Shown piece after piece: positions 17,728 to 25,428 of a DNA stretch of 64,000 nucleotides. The stretch's first letter is position 1. The number at the start of each line of letters is the position of its first letter. Source of the DNA: Janthinobacterium sp. BJB426 (lineage in GTDB: Bacteria > Pseudomonadota > Gammaproteobacteria > Burkholderiales > Burkholderiaceae_D). The position numbers were made by a program, and so were the translations under genes. The notes below the pieces were generated by a model. The model had not been told where the DNA came from. It did no database searches and saw nothing but the letters and a program-made list of their open reading frames with translations. The DNA is taken from positions 95,768 through 159,767 of the forward strand of contig NZ_PDZL01000014.1 in NCBI RefSeq assembly GCF_002735705.1, given 5' to 3'.

Positions 17728-18309
17728 GTGCCCTCCTTCCCTCGCCACCGGCAGCGCCATGCGCTGCCTGCCCTGTTCGCTGTCGCGCTGCTGGCCTCGT
17801 TGCTTGCCTGCAGCGCGCTGGCGCCGTGCGCGGCGTGGGCGCAAACGGGCGCGGCGGCCGACGCCAGGCGTCCGGCCGAGGTGGCCCAGGTCCTGTTTGG
17901 CATCATCAGTTATGTGCGCTGGCCCGTGGCGCGCCAGGAAGTGCGCGTCTGCATGGTCGGTGCGCCCCGCTACGGCGCGGCCATCGTCGACACGCCCGCC
18001 TCCAGCCTGGGCCAGCGCATCCGCGTGAAAATCCCGGCAGTGGCCAGCGCGGCCAGCGAATGCGACGTCATCTACCTGGGCAGCCTGCCCGAGGGCGAGC
18101 GCGAGCACCTGCTGGCGCAGATCATCGGCAAGCCGATTTTATCGGTCGCCGAACCGGGCACGTCCTGCACCGTGGGCACCATGTTCTGCCTGCGCCTGAA
18201 CGAGGCGCAAATCGGTTTTGACGTCAACCTCGACGCCATCGCCCGCAGCGGCCTGCGCGTGCATCCGAACGCCTTGCAAATTGCACGTCGCAAGGGACCG
18301 CCGCCATGA
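17728..18309 (+). CDS. yfiR: YfiR family periplasmic repressor of c-di-GMP synthesis
   Basis: 193-residue exported protein with a signal peptide ending near PCAAWAQ. The YfiR domain follows (EVAQVLFGIISYVRWP, VCMVGAPRYG, ECDVIYLGSLPEGE, ILSVAEPGTSCTVGTMFCL). In Pseudomonas, YfiR binds the periplasmic domain of the diguanylate cyclase YfiN and silences it, responding to redox state through cysteines; several cysteines are present here. The start is GTG with no strong ribosome-binding site. The stop overlaps the YfiN start (ATGA), and yfiB follows, so the complete module is present in the order R-N-B. Confidence 0.88.
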   Translation: MPSFPRHRQRHALPALFAVALLASLLACSALAPCAAWAQTGAAADARRPAEVAQVLFGIISYVRWPVARQEVRVCMVGAPRYGAAIVDTPASSLGQRIRVKIPAVASAASECDVIYLGSLPEGEREHLLAQIIGKPILSVAEPGTSCTVGTMFCLRLNEAQIGFDVNLDAIARSGLRVHPNALQIARRKGPPP

Positions 18310-19577
18310 GCGCCAGCATCCCAAAAAAACTGGTGCGCAAGCCCCGTCCCACGCTCGACAGCGTGCTGCGGCGCGCCCACCTGAGCGTGTCGCTGATCGC
18401 CGTGCTGGCGGCCGGCCTGACCCTGACGGCCGTGGCGCTGCTGGCCCTGCGCGTGTATTCGGACCAGAACCTGCGCCTGGTGGCCCGCTCGATGAGCTAT
18501 ACGGTGGAGGCGGCCGTCGTCTTTGGCGACCCCATGGCCGCCAGGGAAGCGCTGGCCCTGATCGGCGTCAATGAAGATATCGACCGGGCGCAGGTGAACG
18601 ACAAGGCAGGCAAGGTGCTGGCCCGCTGGGAACGGGGCGAACATGGCACGCGCTACTACATCGAACGCGCGCTGACGGGCTGGATGCTGCCCGATTCGCT
18701 GGTTTTCCCCATCACGCACGATGAACAGGCCATCGGCAGCATCACCCTGGTGCCGCACAGCCGCAGCCTGCTGCCTTTCCTGCTCAGCGGCCTGTCCTGC
18801 CTGCTCGCTTGCCTGGTGCTCAGCCTGGCCGTCGCCGTGCGCCTGTCGCGCCGCATGGAAACGGAAATCACGTCCCCCCTGCGCCACCTGGCGGAAACGG
18901 CCCACCGCGTGCGGCGCGACCGCTCGTTCGAACTGCGCGTGCCGCCGGCCAATATTGCTGAGTTGAACCAGATCAATGACGACTTCAACGCCCTGCTCGA
19001 CGAACTGGAAGCATGGCAAAGCCATCTGCAAAAGGAAAACGCCTCGCTGTCGCACCGCGCCAACCACGACAGCCTGACGGGTCTGTCGAACCGCGCCTTC
19101 ATGGAAGCGGAGCTGGAACGCGCCATCCTCGAAGCGCGGGTCGGCAATGGCAAGGTGGCCGTGCTGTTTCTCGACAGCGACCGTTTCAAATACATCAACG
19201 ACACCTTCGGCCATGCCTCGGGCGACCGGGTGCTGGTGACGATCGCCGCGCGCATCAAGCAGCAATTGCGCGAGGGCGACCTGGTGGCGCGCCTGGGCGG
19301 CGACGAATTCGCCATCCTGCTCAAGCCGCTGCGCAACAGCAGCGATGCCATGCACATCGCCGACAACATCATCGCCGCCATGGCGCAAGCCATTGAACTG
19401 CCCACGGGCAACAGTATCGTCAGCTCGCTGACCATCGGCGTGGCCGTCTTCCCCGATCACGCCATCGACGCCGTCTCGCTGGTGGGCGCGGCGGATGAAG
19501 CCATGTACCGCGCCAAGCAGGCGCAACGCGGCACGCGCCAGGTGGCGCGCCTGCCGCAACCCCATATTCACCCCTGA
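18306..19577 (+). CDS. yfiN: Membrane diguanylate cyclase YfiN/TpbB-like
   Basis: 423 residues, making the second messenger c-di-GMP. Domains: first membrane helix about 28-50, periplasmic CHASE8-type sensor to about 150, second helix about 155-178, HAMP to about 235, and GGDEF domain to the end. The active-site GGDEF is intact at residues 331-335. An RxxD inhibitory site (REGD) sits five residues before it, so product inhibition is expected. In the known system the periplasmic domain is held off by YfiR and released when YfiB sequesters YfiR. Confidence 0.92.
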   Translation: MSASIPKKLVRKPRPTLDSVLRRAHLSVSLIAVLAAGLTLTAVALLALRVYSDQNLRLVARSMSYTVEAAVVFGDPMAAREALALIGVNEDIDRAQVNDKAGKVLARWERGEHGTRYYIERALTGWMLPDSLVFPITHDEQAIGSITLVPHSRSLLPFLLSGLSCLLACLVLSLAVAVRLSRRMETEITSPLRHLAETAHRVRRDRSFELRVPPANIAELNQINDDFNALLDELEAWQSHLQKENASLSHRANHDSLTGLSNRAFMEAELERAILEARVGNGKVAVLFLDSDRFKYINDTFGHASGDRVLVTIAARIKQQLREGDLVARLGGDEFAILLKPLRNSSDAMHIADNIIAAMAQAIELPTGNSIVSSLTIGVAVFPDHAIDAVSLVGAADEAMYRAKQAQRGTRQVARLPQPHIHP

Positions 19578-19593
19578 ACCAAGGAGCAACACC

Positions 19594-20097
19594 ATGCAAT
19601 TCATCTACACGCAATTACGCCGCGGCTTCCTCGGCTTGTTCATGCTGGGCCTGCTGGCCGCCTGCCAGAGCACGCCAGAGACCAAACCGCTGTTCAACGC
19701 CGAGCAAGTCGCCACCCTGAAGGAACAAGGCTTCAACCAGACCGATGAAGGCTGGGAACTGAGCTTTACCGACAAGCTGCTGTTCGAATTCGACGCCGCC
19801 AAGCTGATCCCGCCCAGCCGCGTCGCCATCCAGAAGATCAGCGCCGCCCTGCTGAAAGTGGGCATCACCCACATGCGCGTGGAAGGCCATACGGATAACG
19901 AAGGCACGGAAGCGTACAACAACAAGCTGTCGCTGGCGCGCGCCAACGTGGTGGCCGACGCCATGAGCGCATCGGGCATTCCGCGCGACAACATCACCGT
20001 CAAGGGCCTGGGCATGAGCAAGCCCGTGGCCTCGAACGCCAGCAAAACGGGCAAGGCAGAAAACCGCCGCGTCACCGTCATCGTTTCGGCGCCTTGA
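19594..20097 (+). CDS. yfiB: OmpA-family outer-membrane lipoprotein YfiB-like
   Basis: 167-residue lipoprotein with lipobox LLAAC (Cys24) and a C-terminal OmpA-like peptidoglycan-binding domain, seen in LLFEFDAAKLIPPSR and VEGHTDNEGTEAYNNKLSLARA. In Pseudomonas, YfiB at the outer membrane binds YfiR and activates YfiN. AAGGAG precedes the ATG, and the gene lies 16 bp after yfiN. The frame is open further upstream, but that is yfiN sequence in another frame. Confidence 0.92.
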   Translation: MQFIYTQLRRGFLGLFMLGLLAACQSTPETKPLFNAEQVATLKEQGFNQTDEGWELSFTDKLLFEFDAAKLIPPSRVAIQKISAALLKVGITHMRVEGHTDNEGTEAYNNKLSLARANVVADAMSASGIPRDNITVKGLGMSKPVASNASKTGKAENRRVTVIVSAP

Positions 20098-20600
20098 GCC
20101 TGGGCGTGCCCGCCGTGCGCTGGGTCGTGATGGGCGTGTCCGGCTGCGGCAAGAGCGCCGTCGGCAGCCGGCTGGCGGAAGCCTTGCGCGTGCCCTACGT
20201 GGAAGGCGACGACGTACATCCCCCGGAAAACGTGGCCAAGATGGCGGCCGGCATCCCGCTCGACGATGCCGACCGGGCCGGCTGGCTGGCCGCCCTGCGC
20301 GAGCGCATCGCCACGGCCCGCGCGCAAGGCAGCGGCCTCGTCGTCTCCTGCTCGGCCCTGAAACGCGCCTACCGCGACGTGCTGCGCGCAGGCGACCCGG
20401 CCCTGCGCTTTGCCCACCTGGACGGCCCGCGCGCCGTGCTGGAAAGCCGTTTGCAGCGCCCTGGTCACTTCATGCCGCCCAGCCTGCTCGACAGCCAGCT
20501 GGCCACCCTGCAGCCCCTGCAGGCCGACGAAACCGGCATCGTGCTCGACATCCGCCAGCCGCTGGCCGTGCTGGTGGAACAGATCCTGCAAGCGCCCTGA
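20094..20600 (+). CDS. gntK: Gluconokinase
   Basis: 168-residue P-loop kinase phosphorylating gluconate to 6-phosphogluconate. Walker A is GVSGCGKSAVG. The substrate region EGDDVHPPENVAKMAAGIPLDD and the nucleotide-binding SCSALKRAYRDVLR are characteristic of GntK. The only start compatible with the full N-terminus is a TTG overlapping the yfiB stop by 4 bp, so it probably depends on translational coupling. Its functional link to the YfiRNB module is not obvious. Confidence 0.92.
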   Translation: MSLGVPAVRWVVMGVSGCGKSAVGSRLAEALRVPYVEGDDVHPPENVAKMAAGIPLDDADRAGWLAALRERIATARAQGSGLVVSCSALKRAYRDVLRAGDPALRFAHLDGPRAVLESRLQRPGHFMPPSLLDSQLATLQPLQADETGIVLDIRQPLAVLVEQILQAP

Positions 20601-20670
20601 CTGGCAGCCGCGCGGCTGGACAGCCCGCGCCCCCCTGTGTAGACTGGCGCGCACTTTCATGAGGGATTTT

Positions 20671-20988
20671 ATGAGCACACCAACGACAAAACCAGCACCA
20701 GGCCCTGAATTCTGGGAACGCGCCGACCAGGTCATCGCCCTGGCCAATGAACAATGCATGCACAGCGGCGGCAATGAAGTGGCCACCTCGCTGCTGTACG
20801 CGGCGGCTCGCTTCAACGCCTTCCTCGTCGCCAGCAAGAGCAACGACGTGGCCAAGATGCAGGAAGAGAAGGAAGGCGCCGTGGCCTTCTTCACGGAACA
20901 GTACAAGCGCATGCTGACCGACAACTTCAACGACTACATCACCAACTTCGACAAGTACACGCAACCGTCGTCGGCCCCCAAGGGTTGA
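20671..20988 (+). CDS. DUF3144 domain-containing protein
   Basis: 105-residue soluble protein matching the DUF3144 family pattern (FWERADQVIALANEQ, SLLYAAARFNAFLVA, FTEQYKRMLTDNFNDYI). Function unknown; the family is common in proteobacteria. A GAGGG ribosome-binding site precedes the ATG at 20671. The alternative in-frame ATG at 20659 would add four residues. The stop overlaps the TTG start of the desaturase gene. Confidence 0.85.
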   Translation: MSTPTTKPAPGPEFWERADQVIALANEQCMHSGGNEVATSLLYAAARFNAFLVASKSNDVAKMQEEKEGAVAFFTEQYKRMLTDNFNDYITNFDKYTQPSSAPKG

Positions 20989-21902
20989 TAATCGCAGCCA
21001 GCCTGGACAGCCACCGCGCCCGCGCCACACATGCGCACAGCGTGCTGGACGGCACAGTGCGCTACGCGCCTTGGCCATCGCTGTGGCTGACGGCCATGCT
21101 GGCCGGCGCCGTGACGGGCGCCCTGTGCTTTTTCAGCTGGACCGGCCTGCTGTTGTTTGCGGCCGGTACGGCCATCGTCCTGCTGTTCGGCCATTCGCTG
21201 GGCAGCCACCGCAAGCTGATCCACGACAGCTTTGCATGCCCAAAATGGCTGGAATACCTGCTCGTGTACCTGGGCGTGCTCGTGGGCCTGAGCGGCCCGC
21301 TGGGCCTGCTGCGCCAGCATGAACTGCGCGACTATGCCCAGCGCCTGCCCGACTGCCACCCCTATTTGCGCCACGGCGCCGGCGTCTGGCGCGATGCGTG
21401 GTGGCAACTGCATTGCCGTCTGGACCTCGACCACCCGCCGCACATCGCCATCGAGCCGCGCATCGCGCACGATCGCTTTTACCTTTTTCTGGAAAAAACC
21501 TGGATGCTGCAGCAACTGCCGTGGGCCGTGCTGTTCTACGTCTGGGGCGGCTGGGGCCTGGTTTGCTGGGGCGTCTGCGCGCGGGTCAGCGCCGGCGTGC
21601 TCGGTCACTGGCTGATCGGCTACTTCGCCCACAACCATGGGCAAATGCACTTTCATGTCGACGGCGCCGCCGTGCAAGGCAGGAATATCCGCCTGACCTC
21701 GCTGCTGACCATGGGCGAATGCTGGCACAACAACCATCACGCGTATCCGGGTTCAGCCAGGCTGGGCCTGCTGCCGGGCGAATGGGACCCGGGCTGGTGG
21801 ATGCTGCTGCTGTTGCGGCGCCTGGGCCTCGTCTCCGGCCTGCGCCTGCCGCAAGACCTGGCGCCGCGGCCGGAACTGCGCGAAACGGCAGACCGCAGAT
21901 AG
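20985..21902 (+). CDS. Fatty acid desaturase-like membrane protein
   Basis: 305-residue integral membrane protein of the acyl-CoA/acyl-lipid desaturase superfamily. It has several membrane helices and histidine boxes: GHSLGSHR (first) and WHNNHHAYP (third). The second HxxHH box expected after helix two is not evident; the segment reads LRQHELRDYAQR. The iron site or reaction may therefore differ from a standard delta-9 desaturase. The start is TTG, overlapping the DUF3144 stop, with AAGGG directly adjacent, so the true start may be slightly downstream. Confidence 0.8.
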   Translation: MIIAASLDSHRARATHAHSVLDGTVRYAPWPSLWLTAMLAGAVTGALCFFSWTGLLLFAAGTAIVLLFGHSLGSHRKLIHDSFACPKWLEYLLVYLGVLVGLSGPLGLLRQHELRDYAQRLPDCHPYLRHGAGVWRDAWWQLHCRLDLDHPPHIAIEPRIAHDRFYLFLEKTWMLQQLPWAVLFYVWGGWGLVCWGVCARVSAGVLGHWLIGYFAHNHGQMHFHVDGAAVQGRNIRLTSLLTMGECWHNNHHAYPGSARLGLLPGEWDPGWWMLLLLRRLGLVSGLRLPQDLAPRPELRETADRR

Positions 21903-21984
21903 TTATTGACCAATCGTTCACCAATGCATATAGTGGTAACAGAAACGGGCATCCCGCCCCGCCAGACACCTTACCTCCTGCCCC

Positions 21985-22380
21985 ATGGCCAGACCACGCA
22001 ACTTTGACGAAGCGACCGTCACCAGCCAGGCTGCCGCCGTCTTTGGCAGCCTGGGCTACAACGCCGCGTCGATCGATGACCTGGTCAAGGCTACGGGTTT
22101 GCTGCGCGGCAGCCTGTACAAGGCTTTCGGCTCCAAGCGCCATCTGTTTGAGCGCGTGCTGACACAGGCACTGCAGCCTGGCTGGCCGGCGCGGGAAGAA
22201 GCGGTCGATTTGCTGATCATCGCCCTGAAGGAACTGGCGCCCTCTGACGCCGCCATCACGGCGCTGTGCCGTGCCGCCGTGCTGGACACGGGCGCCGATA
22301 CGTCCCGCCTGCTGGGCGAACGCCTGTTAAGCCATCTGGATCAACCACCGAAGGAGACACCATGCCCAGCCTCGAATTGA
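21985..22380 (+). CDS. TetR-type transcriptional regulator, short
   Basis: 131-residue protein with an N-terminal TetR helix-turn-helix (FDEATVTSQAAAVFGSLGYNAASIDDLVKATGLLRGSLYKAFGSKRHLFE). The ligand-binding region, at about 75 residues, is much shorter than the roughly 130 usual. It may be a naturally short member or a C-terminally truncated copy. Its end overlaps the following small gene by 19 bp. Confidence 0.8.
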   Translation: MARPRNFDEATVTSQAAAVFGSLGYNAASIDDLVKATGLLRGSLYKAFGSKRHLFERVLTQALQPGWPAREEAVDLLIIALKELAPSDAAITALCRAAVLDTGADTSRLLGERLLSHLDQPPKETPCPASN

Positions 22381-22721
22381 ACGACGATGCACTGACCATC
22401 CGCCTGGCCCTGTGGGAAAAGCTGGCATCCTTCCACGGCAACCTGTGCATTCCCCTGCGGCATGTGCGTGGCGCCACCGACGATGACGGTTTCCGCGGCG
22501 CGGCCCTGGGCTTGCGCGCACCGGGCACCAACTTGCCGGGAGTCATTTCGGCGGGTACTTACCACAAGGGCGGCGACCGCCAGTTCGTCTTCATGACGCG
22601 CGGCATGCAGCCACTGGTCATCGAATTGCAAGGCGAAAAATGGGCGCGCCTGGTACTGGGCGTGCCTGATGCGCGCGCCATGGCGGCGCGCATCAATGCG
22701 CTGGCCACGGCGCCAGCCTGA
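22362..22721 (+). CDS. Conserved hypothetical protein
   Basis: 119-residue soluble protein with no recognised family. It alternates beta-strand-like stretches (LTIRLALWEKLASFHGN, RQFVFMTRGMQPLVIELQ), resembling a small PH-like barrel, but this is a weak impression. A strong AAGGAG ribosome-binding site precedes the ATG inside the end of the TetR gene, so the two are probably one operon. It converges with the carbonic anhydrase gene across 4 bp. Confidence 0.65.
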   Translation: MPSLELNDDALTIRLALWEKLASFHGNLCIPLRHVRGATDDDGFRGAALGLRAPGTNLPGVISAGTYHKGGDRQFVFMTRGMQPLVIELQGEKWARLVLGVPDARAMAARINALATAPA

Positions 22722-22725
22722 CGCA

Positions 22726-23265
22726 TCAACCCGGTTCGCCCACCAGGTAGTTGTTCTTCACGCGCACATAATGCTCGGCTGAATAGCGCAGGTAGGCGAT
22801 CTCGGCGTCCGTCAGTGCGCGCACCTTGGCGGCGGGGCGGCCCACGTACAGGTGGCCGCTTTCCAGCACCTTGCCCGGCGACACCAGGCTGCCCGCGCCC
22901 AGCATCACGTGTTTTTCCACCACCACGTCATCCATGACGATGCTGCCCATGCCGATCAGGCACTCGTCGCCGATCGTGCAGCCATGCAAGATCACGGAGT
23001 GGCCGATGGTCACGTACTTGCCGATGGTCAAGGGTGAACCGTCGGGCTTGGCCGCGTTCTTGTGCGACACATGGCCCATGGAAAAGTCCTGGATGTTGCT
23101 GCCTTCGCCGATGACGATGCGGTTGACGTCGCCGCGCAGCACGCTGTTGCACCAGATGGAACAGTCATCGCCGATCTGCACATCGCCAATCACTTGCGCC
23201 GTGTCATGCAGGTAGACGCGCTCGCCCAGGACGGGACGGGTATTCAGGTAGAAACTGACTGGCAT
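22726..23265 (-). CDS. Gamma-carbonic anhydrase family protein (left-handed beta-helix)
   Basis: 179-residue hexapeptide-repeat protein with the gamma-carbonic anhydrase pattern: AQVIGDVQIGDDCSIWCNSVLRGDVNRIVIG, then SNIQDFSMGHVSH, YVTIGHSVILHGCTIG. Zinc ligands correspond to the His of MGHVSH and the GHSVILHG pair. Many YrdA/PaaY-type proteins of this family bind metal but have weak carbonic anhydrase activity. The start ATG at 23265 has GAGAAAG upstream; an ATG at 23283 lacks one. Confidence 0.9.
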   Translation of the reverse strand: MPVSFYLNTRPVLGERVYLHDTAQVIGDVQIGDDCSIWCNSVLRGDVNRIVIGEGSNIQDFSMGHVSHKNAAKPDGSPLTIGKYVTIGHSVILHGCTIGDECLIGMGSIVMDDVVVEKHVMLGAGSLVSPGKVLESGHLYVGRPAAKVRALTDAEIAYLRYSAEHYVRVKNNYLVGEPG

Positions 23266-23308
23266 CGCTTTCTCGCTTTTCATTAATAGTGAAAGTAAAC
23301 AACAAGAT

Positions 23309-24040
23309 TCACACCCAGCCGGCGGCCAGCGCAAAAATCGCCAGGCCATGGGCCAGGGACGCGCCCAGCAAGCCGGCACGGCAATATACCAGCCCCGCCA
23401 CCACGCCTTCGATCACGGTGAACACGAGGATGGGCGCGCCCACCTGCGTGACGGTGGTGGCAAGAAACGCGTGGCACAGGCCAAACAGCAGGCCCGACAC
23501 CAGCGCCGCGCGCCAGGCCGGCAGCCAGGCGCGCAATTGCTGCTGCAGCAAGCCGCGAAACAGCAATTCCTCATAACAGTTGGCCGCCAGCGCAAAGCCC
23601 AGCAGCAAGGGCAGCGCGGATGGCGCGACGGGCGCCAGCGAGGGCAAATCAAACAGGACTTTCAAGCCCGTCGCCAGCGCGACGATCAGGCAAGCGCCCG
23701 CCACGCCCAGCAGCACGGACAGGGCCGGGCGCATGCCCAGCCAGCGGATCTGGCGGCGCGCCTCGCTTTCCAGCCAGCAAGTACTTGCCACCAGCCCCAG
23801 CGACATGGCGCCCAGCGCCAGCAAGACCAGCGGCGGCGCCGTGAAGCGCAAGCCGCCCGCCGCCACTTGCCAATAGCCGTGCGCCGTCATCGCATCGCGC
23901 GCCAGCACGAAAAACAGCATGTGCACGAGCACGCGCAGCAGCGGGACCGTCCGTGGAATGGCCAGCAGCAAGGCGGCGCAGACGAGGAAGGCGGGCGTGA
24001 TCGCCAGCAGATACTGCGTCAGGGAAGTCAGGTCGGCCAT
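23309..24040 (-). CDS. CPBP family intramembrane metalloprotease
   Basis: 243-residue integral membrane protein with roughly seven hydrophobic helices. The CPBP (Abi/Rce1) motifs are NCYEELLFRGLL (paired Glu and Arg) and FGLCHAF (His). Bacterial members act in intramembrane proteolysis, peptide self-immunity or envelope processing; no bacteriocin gene is adjacent. It lies 43 bp upstream of the carbonic anhydrase gene on the same strand. Confidence 0.88.
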   Translation of the reverse strand: MADLTSLTQYLLAITPAFLVCAALLLAIPRTVPLLRVLVHMLFFVLARDAMTAHGYWQVAAGGLRFTAPPLVLLALGAMSLGLVASTCWLESEARRQIRWLGMRPALSVLLGVAGACLIVALATGLKVLFDLPSLAPVAPSALPLLLGFALAANCYEELLFRGLLQQQLRAWLPAWRAALVSGLLFGLCHAFLATTVTQVGAPILVFTVIEGVVAGLVYCRAGLLGASLAHGLAIFALAAGWV

Positions 24041-24125
24041 CGCTCACATCGGGGAAAGTACGGTGCCAACGGGCACGGGCGCAGCAATTGTATGCGGCGG
24101 CGGGCAACATGGGCAACCTGTCTTG

Positions 24126-25331
24126 CTATGCCGCCTTGCGCCAGCCATGCATCAGCCCATGCGCCGCCAACCCGGCCGCCAGCCCCCACAGGGCGCCGCC
24201 CACGCCCAGCAGGGTCACGTTCGCGGCCGTCGCCAGGAAGGTGATCAGCGCCGTTTCGCGCATGCGCACCTCCGCCATGGCCTGCGCCAGGCTGTTGCCG
24301 ATGGCGCCCAGCAGGGCCAGGCCTGCCAGCGCCGTGATGAAGGGGCGCGGCAAGACCATGAACAGGGTGGCCAGGGTGACACCGAAGATACCCACCAGGA
24401 TGTACAGCACGCCGCACGCCAGCCCCGCGACATAGCGCTTCGACGGGTCCGCATGCGCATCCTTGCCCGTGCAGATGGCGGCCGTGATGGCAGCCACGTT
24501 GAACGCATGCGCACCGAACGGCGCCATGAGCAGCGAACCGAGTCCCGTCACCGTCAAAATCGGATTGGCGCTGACCTGGTAACCGTCATTGCGCAGCACC
24601 AGCATGCCGGGCATGTATTGCCCCGTCAGGGTGATCAAGAACAGGGGCAACGCCACGCCCAGCAGGGACGCCACGGAAAAGCGCGGCATCTCGAACACGG
24701 GCGCAGCCAGGGCCAGCTCGATACCTTGCGCATCGATGCGCCCCTGCGCCAGCAGTAGGGCCAGGCCGATCAGCATGATGCCCACCACGGCAAAGCGTGC
24801 CGTGAAACGGCGCAGCACGGCGTACGACAGCAGCAATACCGCCACCAGCACGGGATCGGCGCTGGCGCCGCCGAATGCATTCACGCCAAACTGCAGCAGG
24901 ATACCGGCCAGCAAGCCGGCGGCGATGCCGCCAGGAATCAGCCGCACCAGGCGCTCGAAGGCGCCGGACATGCCCAGCAGAATGAAGGCGATGGCGGACA
25001 CCATGTAGGCGCCGATCACCTCGGCATACGGCGTATGCGGCATGACGGTGGCCAGGAAGGCCACGCCGGGCGTGGACCAGGCAGTGATGATGGGCGCGCG
25101 GGAGCGGTAGCTGAGCCAGATGCCCGTCACGCCCACGCCGATGCTCAGCGACCAGACCCAGGACGCCGTCTGCGCGGCGCTCAGCTGGGCCAGCTGGGCC
25201 GCCTGGAATACCAGCACGAAGGTGCCGCCATAGTTGACGAGGACGGAAATGAAGGCCGCCATGGCGGGGGAAGCCAGGTCGCGCCAGCGCGCCCTGGCGG
25301 CCATGGCGGCGGTTGTTGTGGTTGTTGTCAT
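24126..25331 (-). CDS. BenE family benzoate/H+ symporter-like transporter
   Basis: 401-residue membrane protein with about twelve hydrophobic helices and the BenE signatures ISVLVNYGGTFVLVFQAAQ, ITAWSTPGVAFLAT and APFGAHAFNVAAITAAICTG. BenE proteins import benzoate or related aromatic acids with protons. No benzoate catabolic genes are nearby. The start is placed at the ATG before the threonine/alanine-rich N-terminus; an ATG at 25373 is possible. The MocR gene lies upstream on the same strand, 97 bp away. Confidence 0.9.
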   Translation of the reverse strand: MTTTTTTAAMAARARWRDLASPAMAAFISVLVNYGGTFVLVFQAAQLAQLSAAQTASWVWSLSIGVGVTGIWLSYRSRAPIITAWSTPGVAFLATVMPHTPYAEVIGAYMVSAIAFILLGMSGAFERLVRLIPGGIAAGLLAGILLQFGVNAFGGASADPVLVAVLLLSYAVLRRFTARFAVVGIMLIGLALLLAQGRIDAQGIELALAAPVFEMPRFSVASLLGVALPLFLITLTGQYMPGMLVLRNDGYQVSANPILTVTGLGSLLMAPFGAHAFNVAAITAAICTGKDAHADPSKRYVAGLACGVLYILVGIFGVTLATLFMVLPRPFITALAGLALLGAIGNSLAQAMAEVRMRETALITFLATAANVTLLGVGGALWGLAAGLAAHGLMHGWRKAA

Positions 25332-25428
25332 GTATATGCCTCTGCCATTGAAAGGGAGCATATTAATGGCCACATGGACTGCTCAAGCAGGCCAATTCAA
25401 GAACATACAACAGACCACTTTGACAGCA

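Noticed and set aside
18072..19604. Long open frame antisense to yfiN, about 510 codons
   Set aside because: High-GC codon structure leaves antisense frames open. The plus strand has recognisable YfiR, GGDEF and OmpA motifs, and the antisense has none.
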